Assembly (NCBI GenBank): GCA_036927565.1
Contig: JAYESD010000004.1
Span: 64,230,933 to 64,294,932, forward strand
Source: Tuctoria greenei
Lineage: Eukaryota; Streptophyta; Magnoliopsida; Poales; Poaceae
Direction: 5' to 3'
DNA: 64,000 nucleotides
In this document: in pieces, positions 11,341 through 23,256 of the stretch
Numbering within the stretch: position 1 is the first letter of the stretch
Layout: each line of letters begins with the position of its first letter
Position numbers and translations under genes: made by a program
Notes under the pieces: generated by a model
Database searches by the model: none
Told to the model about the DNA's origin: nothing
The model's input: only the letters and a program-made list of their open reading frames with translations

Positions 11341-12860
11341 ATGGTGAACTCCGCCGCAGGATTGTCCAACGACAACGCTGAGCAACCCAATGGAGGGAAT
11401 CCTTCTAACGTGCAAAAGCCAGTGGGTGTTGTTGTCCCAGCGGGCGTCGTACCACCACCACCACCTACTCTGGCTAACAATGCTGGACGGCGGGATGGAG
11501 TCTTTGCGTCGGTCACCACATCGACGCACAACAACCCTTAGAACGTTCTAATTATTGCGTGTACTCTTCTTTAACATCCACCACCACCAGGAGCACCTCT
11601 GAGTGCGATGGAGCAATGGTGCGCTGCTATGCAGCATCTAGTTGCAGCTGTAGCTGCAGCCGATGACATCAACAACCAAGGTCCTCCCCCTTCGGAGCAG
11701 GCACCTTCTCAGCATAAGACCTTGTCTGGAAGACTTGGTCCTCACACATCACAACATAGGAGGCGTACTTTGTCACAACAGATGATGTCATTGCCCTCCG
11801 GGGCGCGTCACACTCACACTGCGTCAAGGCTCTCGACGCATGATTTGCAGTCAGAGCTTGACCGCCGCTACAGACAACAGGACGACCACGTCCTTATCGA
11901 GCACGCTCGCCAGAGGCGAGAGGCTCGGGAAAACCCTTCTTCTTTGGGAGTAGGGGCGACTGTTTAGCCCTGGTCATGCATCTTCGCATGGTCCGCTGGC
12001 CTCATAAGTTCTAGCCTCATTTGCCGAAGAAATACGATAGGACTGTCAAACCCATCGAGTTTCTCCAAATCTATTCCACCGCTATTCTAGCGGCAGGAGA
12101 CAATGAGGTCGTGATGGCCAATTACTTTCCTATGGATCTGACTAGGACAGCTAGGTCCTAGTTCATAAGTCTTCCGTCTGACTCCATTAACAGTTGGACA
12201 GAGCTGTGCAACCAGTTTACCGCCAACTTCGGGAGTTCCTACACCTGACCTAGCACATAACTGGATCTTTTTGCTGTACAGCAAAAGTTGGGGGAATCAC
12301 TGTGATCCTTCATCCAGCGATTTGCTTAGGTACGAAACACCATCCCTTCCATCTCCAATGCTTCTGTCATTGTGGCATTTAGACAGGGTGTCAGAGACAA
12401 GAAGATGTTGGAGAAGCTGGCAACGAAAGAAGTCACCAGAGTCACAAAACTCTTTAGCTTGGCCAACAAGTGTTGCTGAGCTGCACAGTGTAAGGAAATG
12501 CATTCCAAGCCAGCTCCGGAGGCTAACAAAAAGTCCTCAAAAGCTGAAGCCATTACCTCCGGTAGTGGAAAGAAGAATAAAAAGTCCAACGACAAGAAGA
12601 AGTTGTCGGCCAGCACACCTACTGTTGTGGCAGCTGCAGCTCCGGGTGGTCAGGGGCCACGCCGCGAAAAGCAGCCTCGACCTTCGTCAGAAGATGGCGG
12701 CGGTCCAAAGATGTGGTGTCCGATCCACAAAACAGACAAAAACAGTCTCGAAGATTGTCGGGAGGTCCAATACCTTGTCGAGCGCTATAACAAGCGCTGA
12801 GAAGAAGTCCCTTTCTGCCAGCAAGAAGGAAAACAAAAAGTCGATGAAGCTCTGGCAGAT
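11341..12860 (+). pseudogene. Gypsy-1 gag, broken
   Basis: The first ATG is at 11341. Open pieces lie at 11341-11541, 11608-11967 and 12498-12800. Between them (about 12000-12480) the plus strand encodes a retrotransposon-gag-type domain (KKYDRTVKPIEFLQIY, FRQGVRDKKMLEKLATKEV) interrupted by several stops. Downstream is a Lys-rich stretch and the short zinc-binding segment WCPIHKTDKNSLEDCREV, the knuckle-like motif of Tat-type gag. Gag forms the particle and binds RNA. It cannot be made intact from this copy. Confidence 0.7.
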
Positions 12861-13831
12861 ACGGAGCTAGGCTTCCAGGACCCCAAGAAGGTCCTAAAGG
12901 CTGTGTACAACACAGTCGACGATCATTCTAACGTCTCCAACAACGATAGTCGGAAGACCCTCAACACCATATATGGAGGGTCCTGGGATATCACTTCTCG
13001 CCGCGTCCTCAAGACTATGCAGCGAGAGATGGCTGCCGCAACTTCTACCGCCAAGGCAGAACCACATCAAAAGTGGATGGATACTCCCATCACTTTTGAT
13101 GCTAAAGAGTGCCCTAGGAACACGATCGGAGTTGGCCAACTGCCATTGATGGTGTCTCCAACCATCAACAACGTCCATCTCTACCAAGCCTTCGTGGATG
13201 GAGGGGCAACACTCAACCTCCTGAGCTACGAAGCGTTTATGAAGATCCAGCTCTGACTCTCGGACCTTCACCCTTCACGTCCTTTCTTCGGGGTAGGTCC
13301 GGGGGCCATCAGCCCTCTCAGATCCATTACACTCCCAGTGACCTTCGAGACTCAGAAGAATTACAGGATCAAGAAGATGGTCTTCGACGTCACACACATC
13401 AGCTTGCCCTTCAATGCCATCCTAGGCAGGCGTGCCCTATATAGGTTCATGGCCGCAACTCACTACGGCTATTTGGTGTTGAAGATGCCGACACCTTCAC
13501 GTGTTCTTTGGATCTGCGGAGATCGCACTGTGGGAGTCACTACGCTAGAAGAGCTTCACGCGCTCGCGACAGCGCAGGAGGGAGCATCTGGTAAGGAGCT
13601 AGCTGCTCAACCTCCGAGCACTCGTCACCGAGGCTCAACCTCTGCACCACGCGTGCAGCCAAGTGGCGACACCAACGTTCCCATCAAAGTCGTCAAAATT
13701 GGGTCTAATGCTGTCCAGACTACCCGTATATCGGGAGGTTTGACAACAAATAGGAACTTGCGCTCATCACTTTCCTCCGGGTGAATGTTGACGTGTTTGC
13801 CTGGCAACCGTCACAAATTCCTAGTTTCGAT
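12861..13831 (+). pseudogene. Gypsy-1 protease region, first tandem copy
   Basis: The frame at 12903-13256 and then 13338-13784 encodes the retropepsin region: the active-site loop reads AFVDGGATLNLLSYEAF (D-G-G-A in place of the usual D-T/S-G-A), followed by FNAILGRRALYRFMAATHYGYLVLKMP, the second conserved ILG strand. A stop at 13254-13256 splits the two. The whole 971 bp block is directly duplicated downstream: ACGGAG...GGCTTCCAGGACCCC starts at 12861 and again at 13832. Confidence 0.75.
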
Positions 13832-14619
13832 ACGGAGCCAGGCTTCCAGGACCCCAAGAAGGTCCTAAAGGTTGTGTACAACATAGTCGACAAGCATTCT
13901 GATGTCTCCGACAATGAGCGTCGGAAGACCCTCAACACCATATATGGAGGGTCCTGGGATATCACTCCTCATTGCGTCCTCAGGACTATGTAGCGAGAGA
14001 TGGCTGTCACAACTCCTACCACCAAGGTAGAACCACATCGAAAGTGGATGGACACTCCCATCATTTTTGATGCTACAGACTGGCCCAAGAACATGATCGG
14101 AGCTGGCCAACTGCCATTGATGGTGTCTCAAACCATCAACAACGTCCAGCTCTACCATGTCTTGGTGGATAGAGGGGCAACACTCAACCTCCTAAGATAC
14201 AAAGCATTTATGAAGATCCAGCTGTGACTCTCGAACCTTCGCCCTTCACGTCCTTCCTCCGAGGTAGGTCTGGGGGCCATCAGCCCTCTCAGATCCATTA
14301 CATTCCCAGTGACCTTCGGGACTCGGGAGAATTACAGCATTGAGAAGATGGTCTTCGATGTCGCAGACATTAGCTTGCCCTTCAATGCCATCCTAGGCAG
14401 GCGTGCCCTGTATTAGGTGTTGAAGATGCCGACACCTTTGGGTGTTCTTCGGATCCGCAGAGATCGCACTGTGGGAGTCACTACGCAGTAAGAGCTTCAC
14501 GCGCTTGCAACAGCGCAGGAGGGAGCATCCGGTAAGGAGCTAGCTGCTCAACCTCCGAGCACTCGTCACCGAGGCGCAACCTCTGCACCACGCGTGCAGC
14601 CAAGAGGTGACACCGACAT
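13832..14619 (+). pseudogene. Gypsy-1 protease region, second tandem copy (continues at 30827)
   Basis: This is a direct repeat of 12861-13831 with the active-site loop changed to LVDRGATLNLL (D-R-G-A). It also lacks a block after GRRAL near 14410 and has extra stops. It is cut at 14619 by Gypsy-2 and resumes at 30827 to about 30967, where the text again matches the end of the first copy. The changed active site and stops show it is not functional. Confidence 0.75.
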
Positions 14620-16292
14620 TGTGACACCCGATTCCGAAAATGAACCAAGTGAACGCATATGTGTGCCCAGGAAGTTCAACACACATACACGAGTGCATCA
14701 CAAAAGAGTATACAGAAAATTACCACAGAACAAGATTTATTAACCAAATTTTATTGCACAAACCATATTATCCTCGAATACAAGTTCAAATAATGCAGCG
14801 AAAATAAACTAAATAAGCAAACTAAAACAGCTAGGCAGCATAAGCGATAGGGTAGCGCAGCTCCAATAAACACCACAGGCAAAGCTGACAGCAGACACGA
14901 CCCAGAATTCCGCATTATCGCCATTAAACTCCCAATCATGGCCTGCAACTATTGGGGGGGGGGGGTTGCAAGAGTGAGTAAATGTCGTACTCAGCAAGTG
15001 TGGAAAGTATGACATGTAGCTGATACAAATGACGAATATAATAATGGTTGGGTGCTGAAAAGTACATTAAAACATTTGAAAAGCAATATATTACATGTAT
15101 ATGAAATAAACCCATCATAAGCCATGTAGTTATCATAATACCAGTCCATACTCCATATCCATCATCATATACCAATATCCATATTCAATACCAGAATTCA
15201 ATTCATAACCATAATACCAACCATAACCATCCCAAATCCCAATTTTCTTCTAATCATGTCAGGGTCCAGATTGCTCATAACTGGGAGCACGGCTATCATT
15301 ATAGTTTTAGACACACTCTGCAGACGTTGTACTGCTTTACCCAAGTGTTTGTGATTTCATCACCATTCGATGACTATAGAATCGCAATTATGCTGTCTCG
15401 CACTTCCATAGGTGTGTGGCCAAGAGATCACAAAACAACCTTTACAAAGGGATTACTAGCCTATTTAGACCCCACTGAGGTTTCACCGGTGGCGATGTCT
15501 CCAACTGAGCACATCTTCAACCAAGGGCCCCCTCTTGAGCCATTCGGATCCCAGTGTAGTCCCACCAATCATCAACAAACCCAATCCGACCACCCCTTCC
15601 CTGAGCATCCTTAATGGTCCAAATAGCACTGGCAAAGCCCTAATTAATCAGCTATGCGGCACCCATACTTGGCCTCGTGATGGCACTGTAAATCCTGGAC
15701 GGTCGCTCCACGAACCGGTCCTTAGATCTAAAGCAAGCAAAATCACCATAACATCCAACCCATCCACGTACCAAGCTGTCTTAGATCACCCATTACCATA
15801 TCAAATTTAACCAGTTCATGTCAACCACAATCTTATTAATGCATAATTAAGTTAAGTAGTCTAGTTGTTCTTCCATGCCAATTAATTAAGCGAATCAAAA
15901 AGGTAAAAATCCCATCCCGACTCTCTACCATATATTCCAGGTGACAAGGGTGGTTAAACAAAGCTAGTAAACTTCCTACCATAGGATTCTCATCAACTTG
16001 ACACAAGCATGCAGTTTTGCAAACAAAACATTTATTTCAAAACAGGATCAATATGCTTCAAGGACACTTGCCTTGCTCTTGGGATTGGTTCGGGTCAAAG
16101 CCTTCAAACTCTTGGTGTTGGAGATCCTCCGCAATGCTCTCTAGCACAAATCCGTCTAATCCGCACAATAAACATACAAGACAAGAAACACAATCAAATA
16201 GTGCACAATTATTACTCAATATGACGTGACGTGCATGATTAATGCAAATGCAAGTTGGAACTTGTCATAAGTTGCTTTTAATGATCACTAAC
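14620..16292 (-). repeat. Gypsy-2 left LTR, outer fragment
   Basis: This matches 28047-29730 of the right LTR and runs without interruption through the site (near 15438-15441) at which Copia-2's other flank begins. It ends abruptly at the fold-back junction at 16293. It also contains a G homopolymer of 12 at 14954-14965, where the right LTR has six. Confidence 0.85.
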
Positions 16293-16343
16293 TTGTTAGC
16301 TTTTGCAGCATCTAAAACCTTTAGATGCTGCAAAAGCTAACAA
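16293..16343. repeat. Perfect 24 bp fold-back at the Copia-2 breakpoint
   Basis: The left arm 16293-16316 and right arm 16320-16343 are exact inverted copies separated by ACC. Both arms are Copia RT sequence (coding LLAFAASK): the right arm in the element's orientation, the left arm flipped. It marks the junction between LTR sequence and truncated Copia. Confidence 0.95.
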
Positions 16344-16711
16344 AATTCTTATGGCTTCTAATCTAGCGTCAGGAGCAAAAGTTTCATCAAAATCTAGACC
16401 TTCAACTTGAGTGAAACCTTGAGCAACCAACCTAGCCTTATTCCTAACCACAACCCCATCCTCACTTTGTTTATTTTTATATACCCATTTAGTTCCAATT
16501 AAAGTGTACCTTGAGGTGGAGGTACAAGTTTCCAAACATTATTTCTTTCAAAATTTTCTAACTCTTCTTGCATGGCAATAATCCAAGATTCATTAGTGAG
16601 TGCGTGTGATATATCTTTGGGTTCAAAAGAAGCAACAAAAGAAGAATGAGCATAAGAGTTTGGATCGGAAAACCTGGACCGTGTGACTCGTTCGTGCAAT
16701 CTTCCAATCAT
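16320..16711 (-). pseudogene. Copia-2 reverse transcriptase, N-terminal fragment
   Basis: Two overlapping frames (16499-16711 and 16296-16535) encode the RT start: a segment equivalent to SHALTNESWIIAMQEELENF and then TKWVYKNKQSEDGVVVRNKA and ARLVAQGFTQVEGLDFDETF. A frame shift near 16510 separates them. The sequence ends at the fold-back, before the first catalytic Asp, so no RT activity is possible. Confidence 0.82.
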
Positions 16712-19015
16712 CTATTGTGGGGGATGATCTTTGTAAAAACGTAGGGGAACAAATGTCTCACAAGCTTCTTCTTCATTAGGTTCATCGTAGATTGATGAGC
16801 TTGTGACTTGTGGACGATCAAGACCAGCATAGGTGATAGCCGGAGCTTGTTCAATGTCCGGAGCTGGACACATGTCAACTTCTGAACTACCAGGCAGTAT
16901 CACCGGCTCTTCTTCATCTTCGAAAATACCCTCCCCCTGAGGATACGGATCTGGTCCTGCAACACCGGAGCTAGTACCTGGGCTAGCTTCATCAAAAGAC
17001 ACTTTACAAGTCTCCACAATTTTGTTAGTGTCAAGTAAAAGCACACGGTAGCCTCTAGTATGAGATGGATAACCAAGAAAAATGCCATCAAAGGATCTAG
17101 GTTCAAATTTATCAAGATTACCATGTTTCCTAACAAAGCATTTGCAACCAAAGACCTGAAAGTGTGTAACACTAGGCCTATATCCAAACCGGAGCTCATA
17201 TGGTGTCTTACCTAGCTTAGCACGCAAGAAAACACGATTTGAGACATAACAAGCGGTTGCTAACGCATCAGCCCAAAATTTCCTAGGAGTTTGATATTCA
17301 TCAAGCATTGTCCAAGCCATCTCAACTAAGGTTCTGTTCTTTCTTTCTACAACACCGTTTTGTTGAGGTACATATGGTGAAGAGAATTGATGATCTATTC
17401 TATTTTCAGCACAAAAGTGATCAAAAGATTGATTTTTAAATTCAGTTCCATTATCACATCTAATTGCTTTTAATGATTCTGGGTGATCAATTGATAATCT
17501 AAGAAATAAAGTTCTAAAGTGACTAAAAACTTCATTCTTAGACGCCATAAAGTAAACCCGAGAGTATCTAGAATAATCATCAACGATAACAAGAACATAC
17601 CATTTACCTCCGAAGGATTGAACACGTGAAGGTCCTACGGTGTCAAGATGCAAAAGTTGATATGGTTCAATTGTCATGATCATTGTGAGAGGAGTATGTG
17701 AACCTGGAACCATCTTAGCATGTCTACAAGAAGAACACACAATTTCTTTGTCCCCTTTAAGATTAGGCAGCCCACGTATGCGATCAAGAGCACTAACACG
17801 CGTTAGGTGATCAAAGCCTACGTGACCAAGTCTACGATGCCAAAAATATAAGTCCTTTGAATCATTAGCAACTAGACACCTATGCTTATAGGAAGACATA
17901 TCAAAATCAGCTTTAAAAACTCTTCCAAACCGAGACATGTTAAAAATAAGATCACTATTTGAACCTACAACTTTGCAGCAGTTTTTATTGAAAATAATTT
18001 CTAGATTTTCATCTAGCAATTGTGCAACAGAAAGCAAGTTGTATTTCAAATTTTTGACAAGTCCCACATCCTTCAAAGTGTAGTGATCATTTACTCTAAC
18101 CGAACCCTTAGCAATTATAGGAGTTGAAGAATTATCGACAAAAGTAACATTCTCTACACATGACACAAAAGAGAGGGAGGAGAACCAATCTTTGTTACCG
18201 GTCATGTGGCGTGAGCAACCTGAATCCACAATCCAAATGTTCTCCTTCCTCAAACGTGTAACCTCTTCATTGTCACTGTTGTGTTCTGCCTCCTCCATAC
18301 TTGATCTTGACTTGCCCGCCATGAAGCACAAGTTTGCCAAATCATCTTCATCTTCATCACTTCCAATGTCCACGTCGCTTGAACTGAACTCTTGAAGCGC
18401 GGTGATGAAACTGTTGATCATCTTGCGTCCTATGGTACCTTTCTTCTTGTTGTTGAAATTTCCAGAGGAGATCCGAACCTTGCTTTGTTTTTCTTCCCGG
18501 GTGATCGGACCTGAAAGGTTAGGGCATTCTGTACGAAAGTGTCCTGTTTTACCACATTCAAAACAACGTTGAGGTCCGGAGCTTCCTCTCCTTCTAGTTC
18601 TCACATTTTGCGATGCTTTTGAGAATCTAGTAGAGATGAGTGCCAACTCCTCTTCTGGAAATTCTTCGGTCTGCTCCACGGTTAGTGAGGACAACAAAGC
18701 AAGAGTATTGCAAGATGATGATTGGCCGGAGCTAGACATATCGCGTTGTGAAACAAATGCAATAGACTTATTGGGGTTCTTACGTGAGATTATGTCAATT
18801 TCATGAGTTTTTAACTTGGAATATAGCACATCTAAAGTAAGTGAACTCATGACAATATATTCACGAATAGATGTGACTTTTATCTCCCAAATTGACATAT
18901 CTAAAGCACTTAGCAATTTCCTAGCATTTTCAGCATCTGAAAAAATTAACATTGACACTACGCAAGTTGCTGAGAATCTTATTAAAGAGAGCAAAAAGGT
19001 CATCAATAGACTCAC
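16712..19015 (-). CDS. Copia-2 gag end - protease - integrase polyprotein, long open frame
   Basis: This is one uninterrupted frame of 767 codons, read from a non-initial position inside gag. In order it has the gag middle, the zinc knuckle CFECGKTGHFRTEC (about residues 155-170), a short acidic linker and the protease motif WIVDSGCSRHMTGN (about 258-271). Pre-integrase HRRLGHVGF with CSSCRHAKM and the integrase core follow: LLHLDTVGPS, RCDNGTEF, QQNGVVERKNRTL. Against Copia-1 it lacks the coiled-coil/second zinc finger part of gag, so knuckle and protease lie close together. The true gag start is upstream, with a frame break near 18930-19015. Of all retroelement frames here it is the best preserved, but RT is lost. 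Confidence 0.82.
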   Translation of the reverse strand: MSLLMTFLLSLIRFSATCVVSMLIFSDAENARKLLSALDMSIWEIKVTSIREYIVMSSLTLDVLYSKLKTHEIDIISRKNPNKSIAFVSQRDMSSSGQSSSCNTLALLSSLTVEQTEEFPEEELALISTRFSKASQNVRTRRRGSSGPQRCFECGKTGHFRTECPNLSGPITREEKQSKVRISSGNFNNKKKGTIGRKMINSFITALQEFSSSDVDIGSDEDEDDLANLCFMAGKSRSSMEEAEHNSDNEEVTRLRKENIWIVDSGCSRHMTGNKDWFSSLSFVSCVENVTFVDNSSTPIIAKGSVRVNDHYTLKDVGLVKNLKYNLLSVAQLLDENLEIIFNKNCCKVVGSNSDLIFNMSRFGRVFKADFDMSSYKHRCLVANDSKDLYFWHRRLGHVGFDHLTRVSALDRIRGLPNLKGDKEIVCSSCRHAKMVPGSHTPLTMIMTIEPYQLLHLDTVGPSRVQSFGGKWYVLVIVDDYSRYSRVYFMASKNEVFSHFRTLFLRLSIDHPESLKAIRCDNGTEFKNQSFDHFCAENRIDHQFSSPYVPQQNGVVERKNRTLVEMAWTMLDEYQTPRKFWADALATACYVSNRVFLRAKLGKTPYELRFGYRPSVTHFQVFGCKCFVRKHGNLDKFEPRSFDGIFLGYPSHTRGYRVLLLDTNKIVETCKVSFDEASPGTSSGVAGPDPYPQGEGIFEDEEEPVILPGSSEVDMCPAPDIEQAPAITYAGLDRPQVTSSSIYDEPNEEEACETFVPLRFYKDHPPQ

Positions 19016-19382
19016 CGGGTTGCATCTCGAAGCGCAGGTATTCTTTCTTGAACATGTCTTTCCTTACCTCTTTGATCGTGTTGGATCCTTCGTGGTAGTC
19101 ACAAAGTGCTTTCCACACATCGTATGCAGATCGGAGGTGTGCAACACGGTCGAAGTCGCTTTGTGTTAATCCTTGTATGATCAAGTTTCGAGCCTTGTTG
19201 TTGTTGTCGACATCTCTCAGATTTGTAGCTGTAACTTGATCGTTTGATGGCACTTCGTAAGGATTGTATACCTTCTACAATATTGCAAAGCCTTGTGCCT
19301 GGATGAAAGCCTCCATGCATGCCTTCCAAACCTGAAAATCAATACCAGCGAACACACAAGGTTTGGCAGAGTACTTCTCCAT
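18930..19382 (-). pseudogene. Copia-2 gag N-terminus
   Basis: The likely start is the minus-strand ATG at 19380-19382 (CATCATGGAGAAG context, as in Copia-1). Frames at 19099-19329 and 18930-19253 then encode NLIIQGLTQSDFDRVAHLRS, AYDVWKALCDYHEGS and FEMQPGESIDDLF, matching Copia-1 gag. Frame shifts near 19255 and 18940 prevent a continuous product. Confidence 0.75.
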
Positions 19383-19429
19383 GATGATTAGTCAAAAAAA
19401 CACATGCAAATCACAAAGATTAGAGCAAC

Positions 19430-19445
19430 ATGGCTCTGATACCAA
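19430..19445 (-). other. Copia-2 primer-binding site
   Basis: On the minus strand the sequence reads TTGGTATCAGAGCCAT, directly beside the LTR end. It is the same initiator Met-tRNA complement as in Copia-1. Confidence 0.82.
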
Positions 19446-19446
19446 T

Positions 19447-21283
19447 TGTAGGATCGAAGAGCATGTGAAAAGCTATCAGGGGGGGGGTGAATGGTAGATT
19501 TAAAAATCTTACGCAGTGGAAACAATTAAACCCCAAACCCTTTCGGCAGAAAAACGATCTGTTAAAGAAATCATGTGTGAGACTAATCTAAACCTGTTTT
19601 ACTGTGACAAAAGTGATAGATATCAGGGAGAATCAAGTCACGAAGAAAACACAAAAAGAATAACTCAAATCCGTCGATAAAAACTCAAGTTATGATTGAA
19701 CGATCAAACAATGGTCAATCTGCCCTACCCGAGAAAAACAGTTCTGGAATGCTGCAAAGAAACTCGTGTAGATCATAGACCACAAATCCAATGACCGTGA
19801 AATTTTTACATATGATATAAAATCAAGTTGTGAAGACAACCCAAAAAGAATCACGTCAATTGGATCTATAAATTTCGAGTTATGATAAAACCACCGACGA
19901 AAGGTAGTGCTGTCCAGAAACTCGACGAGTAAAACTTGTCTGAAACAAGTCTGACGAACAAGGCACAAAAGTTCCTTCAAACTACGAATTTTATTCAATA
20001 GAACACAAGAGGAACAGCCCCAAAGTCGTGCACCACGAGCTCTGGGCTCCCTTGCTTATATAACCAGTCCTTAGGCCAACCCAATATCAACTAGGACTCC
20101 GATCCTACTCCGATCACGAATCGTAACTTTCCATAACTGCTCAAGATTCTTCTATACGCAGATAGAAGCAATTTTAAGACTTCCAAACACCTTAGGAACG
20201 TATCCCACATTTCTAAACAACTCAAATTCGTGACCCACACGAAATCCTATCATAACCAACTCAAATCTTTCCATATTTGAGTCTAACCCGACTCGGCCGC
20301 AGCCTGAGTCCATAACCTAGTCGTTTGGACCTTTCCGACCAACTCTTTACGTACACATCTCTTCATCACGTCTCAGAACCATGTAGCCACGTCCATGCAC
20401 TCCTTGCACACGTGAAAACATCTTCCAATAACGTCCACGATACCTTCATATGCATTGTTCTTGATTCAATCATGCTGCACAACCTCCTGATCAGCTCAAC
20501 CACAATTCCTCCTAAATTTGGTTGTTGGAACCTCATCTCCTCCCAGAGACTAGTCCAATGGATCCCGTCACTAGCCATGTCTTGAACTCAAGCAACACCT
20601 GCACATGAATAAACAACCAATCCATACGAGCCCAAGTCCTCGACTTGACTCAAGATAGTTCCGAACACAACACCTTATGTGAGAACCTCACATAAGCATG
20701 TTGCAAAACCACAGTAACACGATATTATCCATATCAACCAAAACGCACCAAAAACTTAGCAAATGAAAACTAAGCAATCTTTCCAACAATGTAAAGCAAG
20801 TACGAAACATTGCAAATGAAAAGCAGAAGCACTACGGTCAATTTTCGGACCTTGCCAGAGCAACCCGGACCTTGAGCCGGAGCTTACCAAAACTAGTACA
20901 ACCAAGCTCCCGCCGAAGCTTACAAAACTAGCAGGACCTAGCGCTGGAGCTAACCAGAACTAGTCGGAACTAGTAATCCCAAAAGCCGGAGCTAGAAAAA
21001 TCAACTTCAGAGCTTACCAAAAACACGGCGGAGCTATCAAAATCATGTCGGAGCTATCAAAAACATGTCGGAGCTATCAAAGACATGTCGGAGCTAACAA
21101 AGACATGCAGCAGCTAAAGACAAAACTTCACCGGAGCTGACCAAAGTTAGTCGGACTTTGTTGTAGCTCGGAACTAGAGTCAGACCTTGATAAAAAGGTG
21201 TTTTGGTGATATTCAAAAACTTTTATCGTCAAAGCAAATGTATTCACTACAAGCAAATGTATTCAGCACACATAGGTCCTACA
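19447..21283 (-). repeat. Copia-2 5' LTR
   Basis: On the minus strand it starts TGTAGGACCTATGTG (21283) and ends CCTACA (19447). It has the same subrepeat region of AGCTCCGGC-type units (20860-21190) and a TATATAAG box near 20057 as the Copia-1 LTRs. No second LTR of this copy is present. Confidence 0.85.
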
Positions 21284-23238
21284 CTTTACAAAGGGATTAC
21301 TAGCCTATTTAGACCCCACTGAGGTTTCACCGATGGTGATGTCTCCAACTGAGCACATCTTCAACCAAGGCCCCCCCTAAGCCATTCGGATCCCAGGGTA
21401 GTCCCACCAATCATCAACAAACCCAATCCGACCACCCCTTCCCTGAGCATCCTTAATGGTCTAAATAGCACTGGCAAAACCCTAATTAATCAGCTACGCG
21501 ACACCCATACTTGGCCTCGTGATGGCACTGTAAATCCTGGACGGTCTCTCCACGAACCGGTCCTTAGATCTAAAGCAAGCAAAATCACCATAACATCCAA
21601 CCCATCCACGTACCAAGCTGCCTTAGATCACCCATTACCATATCAGATTTAACCAGTTCATGTCAACCACAATCTTATTAATGCATAATTAAGTTAAGTA
21701 GTCTAGTTGTTCTTCCATGCCAATTAATTAAGCGAATCAAAAAGGTAAAAATCCCATCACGACTCTCTACCATATATTCCAGGTGACAAGGGTGGTTAAA
21801 CAAAGCTAGTAAACTTCCTACCATAGGATTCTCATCAACTTGACACAAGCATGCAGTTTTGCAAACAAAACATTTATTTCAAAACAGGATCAATATGCTT
21901 CAAGGACACTTGCCTTGCTCTTGGGATTGATTCGAGTCAAAGCCTTCAAACTCTTGGTGCTGGAGATCCTCCACGGCACTCTCTAGCGCAAATCCGTCTA
22001 ATCTGCACAATAAGTATACAAGACAAGAAACACAATCAAAGAGTGCACAAATATTACTCAATATGACATGATATGCATGATTGATGCAAATGCAAGGTAG
22101 AACTTGTTAATAGATTGCTTTTAAATGATCACTAACTAGTTCTAATAGCTTTTAACAAGTTTATACAGGTTTGGATGTGATTACATCTAATTTTAGAATT
22201 AATTCAACACAATTTAACCTGGAAAATCGGACTAGTCCGCTAGGGACCGGACAAGTCCGCACTTTACGAGATCAGCGCATTAAGGTTTTCTAGATCGACG
22301 TGAATTTTGATATTTGGGGTTGAATTCACGTAAGGAAAAGGAAATAGAAGGTATACCAGGTGTTTAGGACTCAAATGAATTGAGAAACTTGGAGGTAGCA
22401 CTCTGATCTTGATGATCTAGGGTTGGTGATGAACTTGAAGATGAATTGGTGATGAAGAATGAAACTTGATGGAGATCTTGATCCTCTTTCGTTTCCTCCT
22501 CTTCTTCTTCTTGCTTGGGATCTCCTCCTCCCTCCTTGATGGTGGCTCTCCACAAACTAGGGTTTGGGTGGGGTGGAACATTGCAAATAGATGTCAAGCC
22601 AAGGGGTGGGGTTGTTTATATAGAGGTGGAAGCTAGGGTTAGATGGATTTTGAGTTTGAGATGAGTAGAGGCTAGTTTAGATTCCCACATGGGCTCTAAA
22701 AGAGTTAGGCAGGACGCCCCTAGGACCACATAATGTGAAACCCAAGAAACAAGTCGTAAAGCAAAGGATTAATTCGGAGTCGTGAAATATCGGACAAGTC
22801 CGAAAAGGACCGGACTAGTCCGAAGTTAGTTAGAAAGAAATCGTACAAGTCTAGCCAAAAATCAGACAAGTCCGACATTAGTCAGAGAGGAAAATGAACA
22901 AGTCCGCTGGAACACCGTACTAGTCTGGACAAGTCCAGGGACTTAGCAAATTTTCAAGGATTCTTGGAACATCGGACTAGTCCACATAAAATCGGACAAG
23001 TCCAAAAGTGTACAGAGGCAAAATTAGACTATTCAGCTGCAAAAACAGACAAGTCTGATCGAGGTCAGAGAGAAATCGGACTAGTCCTCACTAAAATCGG
23101 ACTAGTCCGCACTTTTCAGCATTTTAAGTGCGGTTTTGTTCCAAATCAATTTTAAACTTGTTCCTCTTTATGTGGGTTAATGTTAAACATGTATATGAAT
23201 GTATGTAGGGCATGATGCATGAAAATGAGGGTGTTACA
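21284..23238 (-). repeat. Gypsy-2 left LTR, inner fragment
   Basis: This matches 28869-30821. Its first 860 bp or so repeat what is already present at 15441-16292, so that part of the LTR occurs on both sides of Copia-2. It contains the CGGACTAGTCCG palindrome cluster at 22795-23115 and ends TGTTACA. Confidence 0.87.
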
Positions 23239-23256
23239 AACCTACCCCCCTTAAAA
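23239..23256 (-). other. Gypsy-2 polypurine tract
   Basis: On the minus strand, AAGGGGGGTAGG lies directly inside the left LTR, the expected place for priming plus-strand synthesis. Confidence 0.75.

Larger units (their letters stand above)
16293..21283 (-). mobile_element. Copia-2, SIRE-type, truncated (3' half missing)
   Basis: This is the same family as Copia-1, on the minus strand. It has a complete 5' LTR (19447-21283), primer site, gag, protease, integrase and the start of RT. It stops inside RT at 16320-16343. The rest of RT, RNase H and the 3' LTR are absent. Its LTR start at 21283 abuts Gypsy-2 LTR sequence CTTTACAAAGG, which also occurs uninterrupted at 15438, so the left flank is not the simple partner of this insertion. 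Confidence 0.85.

Noticed and set aside
18816..19169. Plus-strand frame of 117 codons inside Copia-2
   Set aside because: Opposite strand to conserved gag sequence; no independent support.
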